Shown in pieces: positions 7,596 to 15,705 of a stretch of 37,460 nt of DNA. The notes under the pieces are model-generated. The model was given only the letters and a program-made list of their open reading frames with translations, was not told the DNA's origin and searched no databases. Every line of letters begins with the position of its first letter. Within the stretch, counting starts at the first letter, position 1. The stretch covers positions 1-37,460 of the forward strand of contig JAFXLS010000150.1 of the NCBI GenBank assembly GCA_017530965.1, given 5' to 3'. The DNA comes from Fibrobacter sp. Its GTDB lineage: Bacteria; Fibrobacterota; Fibrobacteria; Fibrobacterales; Fibrobacteraceae. The position numbers and the translations under genes were made by a program.

Positions 7596-8246
7596 ATGGA
7601 AAACAACAGCAAACGCAAAGAGCTAACCACTCGTCAAGAAGAAATCTTGGAATACATCAAGAAGTATTCCAAGGAAAACCGCATGCCGCCTACCGTCCGC
7701 GAAATCGGCAACCATTTCGAAATTTCTTCGACAAACGGCGTCCGTTCCATCCTCGCCGCCCTCATCAAGAAGGGCTACATCAACCGCTCCCCCAGACTCA
7801 GCCGTGGCATCGAAGTGGTCGACAGCGGCAACAACGAATCATCGGAAGCTCCGACCAATACCATTGAAATTCCTATCGTGGGCCGCGTCGCTGCCGGTAC
7901 GCCGATTCTTGCAGTGCAGAACCTCGAAGGCACCGTCACCATCGACCGCGACTTCCTCGCTTGCCGTTCCGATGTCTTTGCGCTCCGCGTCAAGGGCGAC
8001 TCCATGATCAACGCCGGCATTCTCGATGGCGACTTGATTTTCGCTCGCCAGCAAAAGACGGCTGACCGAGGCGAAATCATCGTGGCCCAGGTCGACAACG
8101 AAGCAACCGTCAAGTATTATCACCCCGCCGCAGACCATATCGAACTGCGTCCGGCTAACCCGCGTTACCGCCCGATCATTGTCAAGAAGGACAAGCACTT
8201 CTCTATCGCAGGCAAGCTCATCGGCGTCATGCGTAAGGTGAACTAA
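7596..8246 (+). CDS. lexA: LexA SOS repressor
   Basis: The 216-residue repressor has an N-terminal winged helix-turn-helix domain (about 10-70, with [19 protein letters not shown] as the recognition region) and a C-terminal S24 self-cleavage domain. The scissile Ala100-Gly101 lies in VGRVAAGTP. The catalytic Ser136 is in GDSM and the Lys173 in ATVKYY, so RecA-stimulated autocleavage should work. The frame is open for 29 codons upstream, but those codons cover the promoter and operator. I therefore start at the ATG at 7596 (MENNSKRKE), 10 bp after GCGAGG. The recognition helix region differs from the E. coli type, in line with the different operator. A terminator follows at 8295. Confidence 0.96.
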   Translation: MENNSKRKELTTRQEEILEYIKKYSKENRMPPTVREIGNHFEISSTNGVRSILAALIKKGYINRSPRLSRGIEVVDSGNNESSEAPTNTIEIPIVGRVAAGTPILAVQNLEGTVTIDRDFLACRSDVFALRVKGDSMINAGILDGDLIFARQQKTADRGEIIVAQVDNEATVKYYHPAADHIELRPANPRYRPIIVKKDKHFSIAGKLIGVMRKVN

Positions 8247-8294
8247 CCGAAGCAGGCCCGCTCGCCCGCCCATCGAAAAACTCGCTTATAAAAG

Positions 8295-8330
8295 AAATCC
8301 GCCCTCGGTCGAACCGGGAGCGGATTTTTT
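8295..8330. terminator. Bidirectional terminator between lexA and the zinc-finger gene
   Basis: AAATCCGC (8295-8302) pairs with GCGGATTT (8320-8327), with further G/C pairing inside. TTTTTT follows on + and TTTCTTTT on -, so it can serve both converging genes. Two more small dyads lie at 8340-8356 (GGTGAA/TTCACC) and 8360-8374 (AGTCC/GGACT), at the 3' end of the minus-strand gene. Confidence 0.75.
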
Positions 8331-8372
8331 AAACGTCACGGTGAAGCAGCTTCACCATCAGTCCAGAAGGGA

Positions 8373-9452
8373 CTAATCTTCCATATCGGCGAGATCTTCT
8401 TCGGCGGCCTTCAGGTCGTCGGCGTCCGGTCCGATAATATCGTCATCTTCTTCATCCAGAGAGTCGCCGTCCATGGCACCCAGCTGGTATTCCACCTTAC
8501 GGGCTTCCTTGGACTGGCCAAGCTTAAGGATGGCGGCACATTCTTCGCAGAAGCCGAGATGCTTGTCGACCCAAAATTCCGGGGATACCAGGTTACGGTT
8601 GCAGCGCGTGCACATCTGCGTGGCTGCTTCACGTTCGAACATTTTGTTCTGTTCTTCCAGTTCCTTAAGAATACGTTCCGTCAGTTCTTCCTGCGTTTCT
8701 TCAGCAAGAGAAGACTTGTGGCGGATAGCAGAGGTCGGCTTCATGTCAAGGTTCTTGACATCGCTGGACATCTTCTTCTTGTTGGAACGGTCTTCCGATT
8801 CATCCACCTTGATGAACATGATCGTCTTCGAAAGACGCTTCACACCTTGGAGGAGCACGGCATAAGCGTAGTCAGGAGCGTTCTTGGACTTCTTCTCTAC
8901 AACCGGAGTTTCTTCCACGGCCGGTTCAACTTCTACAGGCTTTGCAACAGGCTTGGATTCAACCTTTGCGGGAGCCTTTTCGACGGGCTTTTTTGCAGGA
9001 GCTGCTTTCGGTTCGGGCTTTGCAGCGGCCTTGGGAGCGGCAGCCTTCACGGGAGCCTTCTCAACGGACTTTGCAGCCGGAGCAGCCTTAGCAGGCTTGA
9101 CGGCTACAGGTGCAGCCTTCTTTGCAGGCTTGGCAGCTGCCTTAGGGGCAACGGCCTTGGCAGCCGGCTTTGCGGCAACCTTGGCAACAGTTTTCTTAGA
9201 GTCCTTAGCCTTCGGAGCAGCAACGGGCTTGGCAGATTTTGCCGGAGCCTTGACTGCAGGTTTAGCAGCAGGCTTCTTTGCCGGGGCCTTGGCAGGCTTT
9301 GCCGGTGCGGCCTTCTTTGCAGGCTTGGCAACAGGTTTCTTTGCCGGGGCCTTGGCTGCAGGTTTAGCAGGAGCGGTCTTCTTTGCAGGCTTAGCAGCGG
9401 GTTTCTTTGCCGGAGCCTTGGCTGCCTTGGACGGTGCTTTTTTAGAACTCAT
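8373..9452 (-). CDS. DksA/TraR-like C4 zinc-finger protein with histone-H1-like Lys/Ala/Pro tail
   Basis: The 359-residue protein falls into three parts. Residues 1 to about 185 are almost only Lys, Ala and Pro, in repeated AKKPAAKPAKK-type units like histone H1, chlamydial Hc proteins or AlgP. A middle segment (about 186-280) contains a predicted charged helix (EETQEELTERILKELEEQNK). The C-terminal part holds a C4 zinc finger of the DksA/TraR type, with Cys281, Cys284, Cys302 and Cys305, and ends in a very acidic tail. DksA/TraR proteins reach into the RNA polymerase secondary channel. The usual acidic coiled-coil tip is not obvious, so polymerase binding is uncertain. The basic tail should bind nucleic acid. 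The gene lies 3 bp behind the cyclophilin gene. Function is inferred only. Confidence 0.78.
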   Translation of the reverse strand: MSSKKAPSKAAKAPAKKPAAKPAKKTAPAKPAAKAPAKKPVAKPAKKAAPAKPAKAPAKKPAAKPAVKAPAKSAKPVAAPKAKDSKKTVAKVAAKPAAKAVAPKAAAKPAKKAAPVAVKPAKAAPAAKSVEKAPVKAAAPKAAAKPEPKAAPAKKPVEKAPAKVESKPVAKPVEVEPAVEETPVVEKKSKNAPDYAYAVLLQGVKRLSKTIMFIKVDESEDRSNKKKMSSDVKNLDMKPTSAIRHKSSLAEETQEELTERILKELEEQNKMFEREAATQMCTRCNRNLVSPEFWVDKHLGFCEECAAILKLGQSKEARKVEYQLGAMDGDSLDEEDDDIIGPDADDLKAAEEDLADMED

Positions 9453-9455
9453 AGA

Positions 9456-9995
9456 TTACTTCTTTTCCACGATAGTGATGTTAATAATTTTATCATCCTG
9501 TTCAATACGGCAAACTACATCTTCGCCTTCAAGAACCTTGCCGAAAACCGTATGCTTGCCATCCAGATGGTGCTGCGGAGTCTGCGTGATGAAAAATTGC
9601 GAGCCGTTCGTATTCGGGCCACGATTAGCCATGGAAATAACTCCGGCTTCATGCTTTAAAGAGCTGATTTCGTCGTCAATGGAATAACCAGGACCACCTC
9701 TGCCATTGCCCTCGGGGTCACCGCCCTGAATCATAAAACCAGGAATGACGCGGTGAAAGGTTAAACCATTATAGAAGCCCTTGTTTGCAAGATCCACAAA
9801 ATTGGCAACCGTATTCGGAGCAGCCTTAAAATCAAGACTCAACAGAATCTTTCCTTCGTGGGTTTCAATGGTAGCTTCAATTGACTTAATACCGGAGTAA
9901 TCCTTGTTGAAGACCTTTCCTTCGGCAAATCCAAAACTGAAGAAGCCAAGAACAAGAGCTGAAACAAGGGCGACAAGAACTAAAGGTCTTTTCAT
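9456..9995 (-). CDS. Exported cyclophilin-type peptidyl-prolyl isomerase
   Basis: The product has 179 residues: a signal peptide ([24 protein letters not shown], probably cut before EG) and one cyclophilin domain. The active-site strand [15 protein letters not shown] is intact, as are the downstream [10 protein letters not shown] and [12 protein letters not shown] segments. The bacterial cyclophilin loop is short. It should catalyse proline isomerisation in the periplasm. In-frame ATGs lie at 10064, 10004 and 9995. None has a clear ribosome-binding site. I chose 9995 because it gives a clean signal peptide. It is the first gene of a two-gene unit with the zinc-finger protein and diverges from lepA. 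Confidence 0.9.
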   Translation of the reverse strand: MKRPLVLVALVSALVLGFFSFGFAEGKVFNKDYSGIKSIEATIETHEGKILLSLDFKAAPNTVANFVDLANKGFYNGLTFHRVIPGFMIQGGDPEGNGRGGPGYSIDDEISSLKHEAGVISMANRGPNTNGSQFFITQTPQHHLDGKHTVFGKVLEGEDVVCRIEQDDKIINITIVEKK

Positions 9996-10127
9996 ATCAA
10001 CCATGATTGATGGTGCACATCTTTGTTTTATATTGATAATATAGCTTTTTTTATCAAAGCCCACATGCGCATTTTCTATATTTAGCCCGAAAAAAAGCAG
10101 GATTCACCCGATAATCTTATCGCACTT

Positions 10128-11948
10128 ATGCCGCAAAACGACAACATCAGAAATTTCAGCATTATCGCCCACATTGACCACGGCAAATCTACTCTTGCCG
10201 ACCGCATGATCGAACTGACCAAGACCGTCTCCAAAAACGAGATGACCAACCAGCTCTTGGACGATATGGATTTGGAACGCGAACGTGGCATCACCATCAA
10301 GGCTCACGCCATCCGCATGGTCTACGAACGCGACGGCAAAGAATACATCTTGAACATGATTGACACTCCGGGGCACGTGGACTTCACCTACGAAGTCAGC
10401 CGTTCCCTGGCCGCTTGCGAAGGCGCAATCCTGGTGGTGGACGCAAGCCAAGGCATCGAAGCCCAGACACTTTCGAACCTCTACCTGGCCCTGGAAAACG
10501 ACCTGGAAATCATCCCGGTACTGAACAAGGTGGACCTTCCGGGCGCACAGCCCGATCACATTGCTCAGCTGGTAGGCGACCTTCTGGGTTACGACCCCGA
10601 CAAGATTCCACGCATTTCTGCAAAGACAGGCCTGAACGTGGAACAGGTGCTGGACAAGATTGTCGACGAAATTCCCGCCCCCAAGGGCGACAGCGGAAAG
10701 CCCCTGAAGGCACTCATCTTTGATTCGGTGTATGACTCCTACCGTGGCGTCATCAACTATATCCGCATTGTGGAAGGCACCCTCAAGGCCGGCATGAAGA
10801 TCAGGATGATGAAGACCGGCGGCGAATACATGGTGACCGAAGTCGGAACCTTCAGCATGCGTCGCGACCCGCGCCCAGAACTTTCGGAAGGCATGGTAGG
10901 CTACGTCCTTGCCAATGTGAAGACGATTAGCGACGTGAAAATCGGCGACACCTTGACCGATTCCGCCAACCCCGCAGCCGAACCGCTCCCGGGCTACAAG
11001 GATATTTTGCCGATGATCTATTCCGGCATCTACCCCATCAACCCGGAAGATTACAAGGACTTGCGCGAAGCCTTGGAAAAGCTGCGTTTGAACGACTCTG
11101 CCTTGAGTTGGGAACCGGAAACTTCCGAAGCACTGGGCTTTGGTTTCCGCACCGGCTTCCTTGGGCTACTGCACATGGAAATCGTGCAGGAACGTCTGGA
11201 CCGCGAATTCAACGTGGACATCATCACGACCGTGCCGAACGTGGAATACCACGTGTACATGAGCGACGGCACGATGGTGAAAATCGAAAGCCCCTCCAAG
11301 CTCCCGGATGCCAGCCGCTACGACCACATCGAAGAACCCTACGTGAAGGCGCAGATTTTTACGCCCAAGGAATTCGTGGGGGCGCTCATGACGCTCTGCG
11401 AAGAAAAGCGCGGCGAATTCGAGACCATGGAATACCTGGACGAAGAAAAGGTGATTCTTAAGTACAACCTGCCTCTCGCCGAAATCATGTTCGACTTCTA
11501 CGACCGACTGAAGTCCGTGAGCCGCGGTTACGCAGGCCTCGACTATGCTCCCAGCGAATACAGGCGCAACAACCTGGTGAAGCTCGATATTCTGTTAAAC
11601 GGTGACCCGGTGGATGCTTTCTCGGTGATTATCCACAAGGATAAGGCCCACACCTACGCCAACGCCATCTGCGTAAAGCTCAAAGACCTTATTCCGCGCC
11701 AGCAGTTCGACGTGGCAATTCAAGGTGCTATCGGCGGCAAGATCATTAGCCGTTCTACGGTGAAGGCCGTCCGTAAGGACGTGCTCGCCAAGTGCTACGG
11801 CGGTGACATCACCCGTAAGCGCAAGCTCCTTGAAAAGCAGAAAGAAGGTAAGAAGCGCATGAAGAGCATCGGCTCTGTCGAAGTGCCGCAGAAGGCATTC
11901 CTCGCCGTGCTTTCTTTGAGCGACAATTCCACCAACAACGGAGATTAA
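10128..11948 (+). CDS. lepA: Elongation factor 4 (LepA), ribosomal back-translocase GTPase
   Basis: This 606-residue translational GTPase has the usual LepA length and domain order. The G1 motif AHIDHGKS spans residues 14-21. The switch region [16 protein letters not shown]3 (DTPGH) and G4 (NKVDLP) follow. The C-terminal half shows the LepA-specific domain, ending with the basic stretch [23 protein letters not shown]. It acts on stalled or mistranslocated ribosomes. No ribosome-binding site is visible. Instead a small dyad (CGATAA, 10109-10114; TTATCG, 10117-10122) ends 5 nt before the ATG. The signal-peptidase-like gene begins right after the stop, as in the common lepA-lepB order. Confidence 0.98.
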   Translation: MPQNDNIRNFSIIAHIDHGKSTLADRMIELTKTVSKNEMTNQLLDDMDLERERGITIKAHAIRMVYERDGKEYILNMIDTPGHVDFTYEVSRSLAACEGAILVVDASQGIEAQTLSNLYLALENDLEIIPVLNKVDLPGAQPDHIAQLVGDLLGYDPDKIPRISAKTGLNVEQVLDKIVDEIPAPKGDSGKPLKALIFDSVYDSYRGVINYIRIVEGTLKAGMKIRMMKTGGEYMVTEVGTFSMRRDPRPELSEGMVGYVLANVKTISDVKIGDTLTDSANPAAEPLPGYKDILPMIYSGIYPINPEDYKDLREALEKLRLNDSALSWEPETSEALGFGFRTGFLGLLHMEIVQERLDREFNVDIITTVPNVEYHVYMSDGTMVKIESPSKLPDASRYDHIEEPYVKAQIFTPKEFVGALMTLCEEKRGEFETMEYLDEEKVILKYNLPLAEIMFDFYDRLKSVSRGYAGLDYAPSEYRRNNLVKLDILLNGDPVDAFSVIIHKDKAHTYANAICVKLKDLIPRQQFDVAIQGAIGGKIISRSTVKAVRKDVLAKCYGGDITRKRKLLEKQKEGKKRMKSIGSVEVPQKAFLAVLSLSDNSTNNGD

Positions 11949-11949
11949 T

Positions 11950-13104
11950 TTGTTCATGTCAGGACTTTCCAGAAAGGTAAAAAGGCTACAGCGGAAAAAT
12001 TCGCAGAGCCATATCTTTCTGTTGTTCCTGCTTTTGCTGATTGTATTAGGCATCTCCTTTGTCGGACGTATCTACGCCATTGCACCAGTGAAAATCATGG
12101 ACGCCTCCATGACGCCCAAATTCAAGGAACAATCCACCCACTGGATGTGCAAACTCCCCCAATGTTTGGCCCAAGTCAAAGACCAAGATGTGGTTTGGCT
12201 AATGCTCAAAAGCGGAGAGACCATGGTCCGCAGGGTTCTTGCCATGCCAGGCGACACCATCGAAATCACCGACAAGGGACGTGTCCGCACTCCCCATCGC
12301 AATTTCACATGGAAGGGCGAAGACGCGTTTATCCAAAGCAAGACCATCTATATTCCCAAGGCCGGAGACACTCTCTATTTCGACAAATTAAACGAAGTAG
12401 AACAAGATTACATCCTGACCTACTTGCATACCCATGGAGAAAAAATCGCAGTCAAGTCAACACTCTGGCAAGGCGACCGCGAAATCAATATCGACCGCGT
12501 GGGTGCCACCAAGATTGCGAACCGTCAGGTAAGCCTTAAAGAAGTCGACTTCTTGCCCTGGCAAGACCGCTACCTGATTGAGCTCCAGATCCGTCAGGCC
12601 GAACCGGGTAACGCCCCCATCAAAATCAAGCGAGAACTGTTCCGCCTGAAGCCAGCCAAGCTGGAACTCAATCCCCCGCCAAGCGCTTCAGCAGACTCAA
12701 CCGACAGCGATTCCGTTAAGACCGATTCCATCAAAGTCGCGCTCGCCAATTCGAGCAAATCAGCAAAGACCGACACGACTCAAACAGATACAACTAAAAA
12801 AGATTCCGCCGTCGCCACAGCCCCTGCAAAAGAAGAACCGGAACAGTATCTGGACGAACCTTTGAACAAGATTGTGATAGAAGAAGACTGCTATTACTTG
12901 ACATGCTTGAAAGGTTCCAACTGCTCGGATTCCCGCGAAATGGGTTACTTCACCCATAAGGATATTATTGGGCTTTATATGGAATGGCCGGATCGCATTA
13001 AAGATCGAGTCATCATTCCGGCCAAGAATTTCCTCGACAAATCAATCGAATATATTCTCTCGCTCCTTGCTCCGGAAGAAACGGAAAAAGCAGAAGAAAA
13101 ATAG
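11950..13104 (+). CDS. Signal peptidase I-like membrane protein (S26 family), catalytic Lys replaced by Arg
   Basis: The 384-residue protein has one N-terminal membrane segment (about 21-43) and then S26 signal-peptidase motifs. The nucleophile motif SMTP is present (Ser53). The box D region reads RRVLAMPGD at 94-102, where functional enzymes have KR. Arg94 thus occupies the catalytic Lys position; the codon reads CGC. The box E remnant SDSREMG is at 326-332. Between the catalytic boxes lies a Ser/Thr/Asp-rich low-complexity insert (about 245-295). A normal lepB is probably encoded elsewhere. The gene follows lepA by 1 bp. The TTG at 11950 is 6 bp after GGAG. An in-frame ATG at 11956 is the alternative start. 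A pseudoprotease or altered enzyme is likely. Confidence 0.75.
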   Translation: MFMSGLSRKVKRLQRKNSQSHIFLLFLLLLIVLGISFVGRIYAIAPVKIMDASMTPKFKEQSTHWMCKLPQCLAQVKDQDVVWLMLKSGETMVRRVLAMPGDTIEITDKGRVRTPHRNFTWKGEDAFIQSKTIYIPKAGDTLYFDKLNEVEQDYILTYLHTHGEKIAVKSTLWQGDREINIDRVGATKIANRQVSLKEVDFLPWQDRYLIELQIRQAEPGNAPIKIKRELFRLKPAKLELNPPPSASADSTDSDSVKTDSIKVALANSSKSAKTDTTQTDTTKKDSAVATAPAKEEPEQYLDEPLNKIVIEEDCYYLTCLKGSNCSDSREMGYFTHKDIIGLYMEWPDRIKDRVIIPAKNFLDKSIEYILSLLAPEETEKAEEK

Positions 13105-13148
13105 CCACACGGATTGGGAATCACTAACGTGATTCCCAATCCATGTGG
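13105..13148. repeat. Long near-perfect hairpin after the LepB-like gene
   Basis: Two 20-bp arms (13105-13124 and 13129-13148) pair with one C-A mismatch around a TAAC loop, starting directly after the stop codon. No T-run follows, so it looks more like an mRNA-stabilising or Rho-blocking hairpin than an intrinsic terminator. Confidence 0.75.
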
Positions 13149-13181
13149 AACCAAAACTTTCATGCCTAATTGATACCATAT

Positions 13182-13211
13182 AAAAAGGCCGCGACAAAGT
13201 CGCGACCTTTT
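13182..13211 (-). terminator. Terminator of the DUF2062-DUF1015 gene
   Basis: AAAAGG-C-CGCGAC (13183-13195) pairs with GTCGCG-A-CCTTTT (13199-13211) around AAA with one mismatch. On the minus strand TTTTTA follows. It may also end + transcripts, because TTTT follows there. Confidence 0.8.
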
Positions 13212-13231
13212 GAATTACTTTTGTCCAGCGA

Positions 13232-15073
13232 TTAGTCCAGCGAGTGAACCAAGAGACCGTCGCGGAGCTTGGGTTCAAACCAAGTGCTCTTCGGCGGCAT
13301 GATTTCGCCAGCGTCGGCGATGTTCATGAGCTGATCGAGTGTGGTCGGATACATAGCGAAGGCGCAGGCGCATTCACCGCTATCGACACGCTTCACCAGT
13401 TCGCCGAGACCGCGGATGCCACCGACGAAGTCGATGCGCTTGGAGGTACGCGGGTCATCGATATCGAAGAGCGGCTTCAAGATAAGTTTCTGGAGGAGAG
13501 CCACGTCGAGGCTGTCGACCGGGCCGAGGTTCTTGAGGTATTCAGCCTTGAACGTGCAAGCATACCAATGCCCGCCCATGTAGAAGTTCACCTGGTTCTG
13601 CTTGGCCGGGCTCTGCATCTTGTCGAGGGCAACGATATCGAACACCTTCTTCATTTCGTCCATGAGCTGTTCCGGAGTACGGCCGTTCAAGTCCTTGAGC
13701 ACGCGGTTGTAGTCGAGAATCTTGAGCTGGGTGCTCGGGAAGAGAATGGCGAGGTAACGATTGTATTCTTCGTCACCGGTGTTGTTCGGGTTCTGTTCAG
13801 CACGGAAGCTGGCGGCGCGAGCACCGGCAGCACTGCGGTGGTGACCGTCGGCAATGTAGCTCACCGGCACGGCTTCGAAAGACTTGCGAATGGCTTCGAT
13901 TTCGGCATCATCGTCGATAATCCACACGGTGTGGCCGAATCCGTCGCCCTTGCTCACGAAATCGTAAACGGGCTTACGCTTGGTCACGGCACCGAACACG
14001 TCGAACTGGCCCTGGTCACGGTAGGTCAGGAACACCGGACCGGTGTTGGCGTTGGTGGCGAGCACGTGGCGCAGACGGTCTTCTTCCTTGTCGGCGCGGG
14101 TCAGTTCGTGCTTCTTGATAATGCCGTTGAAGTAGTCGGCAGCGGGCACGCAGCAAACGAGACCGTACTGTTCACGACCGTTCATGGTCTGACGGTAAAC
14201 ATAGAGGCAAGGCTTCTTGTCGTAAGCGATCACGCCGTCGGCAATCATCTTGTCCAAGTTTTCGCGGGCATGCGCATAGACCTTCGGGTCATAGGCATCC
14301 ACAGAATCAGGGAGTTCCAATTCGGCACGGGTCACGCGCAGGTAGGAATGCGGAAGCCCTTCGGCCATGGCCTTTGCTTCGGCGCGGTTCATCACGTCGT
14401 ACGGGAGGGCGGAAATCGTTTCGGCTTCGGCCGGGTTTACCGGGCGCAGAGCCTTGAACGGGTAAATGTGCATCATAGGGTGTTTTCCTTTGTGTGCTGC
14501 TTTAATTAAAACTTCGTCTTCGGCAATCAAGCTCTGGATGTAGCTTGTCTTTGCATCCAACCACTTTTTCTTGCGATAATTTACAATAAAATAGGCCAGG
14601 AAAAAGAAGATTGCACCGCCAATGGCCGCCACAATCGTGATTCCTATCATAAAGGCCGCCAAATGCCCCGCCGCATCGTGCCACAGGTGAGAAATCACGG
14701 CAATGCAGTTCTTGAACGAAAGGCCTTCGAATTCCGAAAGAAAGTCGAAATTGATCTTTTCAGGGTTTAAAATCTTGCAACCAATGGCGTAACCCGACGG
14801 ATAAAAGAAACCGAACTGAGTAAGCGGGTTTGCCACGAAAGAAGACACAATCCCCGGCACCTTCGGGAGCCTGAACAGGGCACAGAACGCCACGGTCAAA
14901 ATAATTGCGACACCAATTGTCGGCCAAATACCAATAAATACGCCGGCCGCCACGGACCAAGCCACTTTCAAGGCATCTTGCCGCTTGGGGAACATGCGGT
15001 TATAATAGATGCGGCTCAGTCTCTTGTACTTCGACTCGTTGCGGTCGATACGCTTATGCTTAAATTGAATCAT
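13232..15073 (-). CDS. DUF2062-DUF1015 fusion protein with an internal start site
   Basis: One continuous 613-residue frame joins two families normally encoded separately. Residues 1 to about 190 are a DUF2062 membrane protein (RQDALKVAWSVAAGVFIG, IWPTIG, ANPLTQFGFFYPSG, two to three membrane segments). From residue 200 a complete DUF1015 protein follows (MMHIYPFKALRPV... NGIIKKHELTRADKEEDRLRH... ADGHHRSAAGA), of 414 residues. The junction codons AAA GGA AAA CAC CCT read HKGKHP and contain AAAGGA 9 bp before ATG ATG, a good ribosome-binding site at 14476. DUF1015 could therefore also be made alone. DUF1015 proteins have a ParB-like fold, and some relatives are reported serine kinases; activity here is unproven. 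The gene diverges from greB. Confidence 0.85.
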   Translation of the reverse strand: MIQFKHKRIDRNESKYKRLSRIYYNRMFPKRQDALKVAWSVAAGVFIGIWPTIGVAIILTVAFCALFRLPKVPGIVSSFVANPLTQFGFFYPSGYAIGCKILNPEKINFDFLSEFEGLSFKNCIAVISHLWHDAAGHLAAFMIGITIVAAIGGAIFFFLAYFIVNYRKKKWLDAKTSYIQSLIAEDEVLIKAAHKGKHPMMHIYPFKALRPVNPAEAETISALPYDVMNRAEAKAMAEGLPHSYLRVTRAELELPDSVDAYDPKVYAHARENLDKMIADGVIAYDKKPCLYVYRQTMNGREQYGLVCCVPAADYFNGIIKKHELTRADKEEDRLRHVLATNANTGPVFLTYRDQGQFDVFGAVTKRKPVYDFVSKGDGFGHTVWIIDDDAEIEAIRKSFEAVPVSYIADGHHRSAAGARAASFRAEQNPNNTGDEEYNRYLAILFPSTQLKILDYNRVLKDLNGRTPEQLMDEMKKVFDIVALDKMQSPAKQNQVNFYMGGHWYACTFKAEYLKNLGPVDSLDVALLQKLILKPLFDIDDPRTSKRIDFVGGIRGLGELVKRVDSGECACAFAMYPTTLDQLMNIADAGEIMPPKSTWFEPKLRDGLLVHSLD

Positions 15074-15154
15074 TGCGAGCCAAATTTAGAAAAAGTTACA
15101 ACGCATCTGCAACACCTGATTCTAAAAGATGTGATAAATTCTAAATTTAGTACG

Positions 15155-15622
15155 ATGAAACACCTAATTTCTAAAGAAGGCTTTGAAAAGTTCAAGGCGG
15201 AATGGGAACACCTGAAATACGTGGAACGCCCCGCCATGATCAACCAGGTGCAGGCCGCAGCAGCCGAAGGCGACCGCAGCGAAAATGCGGCCTACACATA
15301 CGGACGCATGCGCGTGCGCGAAATCGACCGCAGGCTCCGTGAATTGGACCGCATTCTGGACGGTGCCCAGGTAGTCGAATCGCAGGCAAGCGACGACGGC
15401 ACGATCCGCTTTGGCGCCACAGTCAAGATGAAGGACATCAAGACGAAGCGCGAGCGCACCTACAGCATCGTGGGCGAAAAGGAAATCGACCCGTTGCAGG
15501 GCCGCATCAGCATGAAGTCCCCCGTTGGCGAAGCCCTGATGGGCAAAAAGCAAGGCGACCAGGTGCAAGTCCAAGCCCCGAAGGGACTAATTACTTACGA
15601 AATCGTGGAAGTTAAATATTGA
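15155..15622 (+). CDS. greB: Transcript cleavage factor GreB
   Basis: The protein has 155 residues. An N-terminal coiled coil ends in the acidic tip EGDRSENA (Asp40, Glu43), which enters the RNA polymerase secondary channel and stimulates cleavage of backtracked RNA. The following YGRMRVREIDRRLRELDRIL matches GreB more than GreA. The C-terminal FKBP-like domain includes SPVGEALMGKKQGDQV. The open frame reaches far upstream over the divergent gene. I start at the ATG at 15155 because MKHLISKEGFEKF is the family beginning. No ribosome-binding site is evident. An intergenic palindromic repeat starts just after the stop. Confidence 0.93.
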   Translation: MKHLISKEGFEKFKAEWEHLKYVERPAMINQVQAAAAEGDRSENAAYTYGRMRVREIDRRLRELDRILDGAQVVESQASDDGTIRFGATVKMKDIKTKRERTYSIVGEKEIDPLQGRISMKSPVGEALMGKKQGDQVQVQAPKGLITYEIVEVKY

Positions 15623-15623
15623 T

Positions 15624-15700
15624 GATGTGTAATGTGAATTGTGTAATGTGAAATGAAAATTTTTCCCATTACTCATCACACATTCCACACCACACATTGG
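15624..15700. repeat. Intergenic palindromic repeat, copy A
   Basis: This stretch between greB and tatD is built of TGTGTAATGTG-type units followed by their approximate complement (CATTAC...CACACATTCCACACCACACATT). Its left half is nearly identical, over about 33 nt with about four differences, to the left half of copy B at 32631-32699. It codes for nothing and fills the whole gap. Confidence 0.75.
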
Positions 15701-15705
15701 TAATT

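Noticed and set aside
9100..9450. The Lys/Ala/Pro-coding repeats considered as a DNA-level tandem repeat or CRISPR-like array
   Set aside because: The repeat units vary in length and wobble positions and follow codon boundaries, so this is a protein-level repeat. There are no constant repeats with unique spacers.
8559..9687. Gly/Leu/Cys-rich and Ala/Gly/Phe-rich frames on the + strand opposite the Lys/Ala/Pro tail
   Set aside because: They are direct translations of the complement of the AAG/GCC/CCG repeats. The zinc finger and the operon spacing support the minus-strand gene.
14978..15154. Upstream extension of the greB frame by 59 codons
   Set aside because: It runs over the start of the divergent fusion gene and gives no Gre-like sequence. 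MKHLISKEGF at 15155 is the normal family start.
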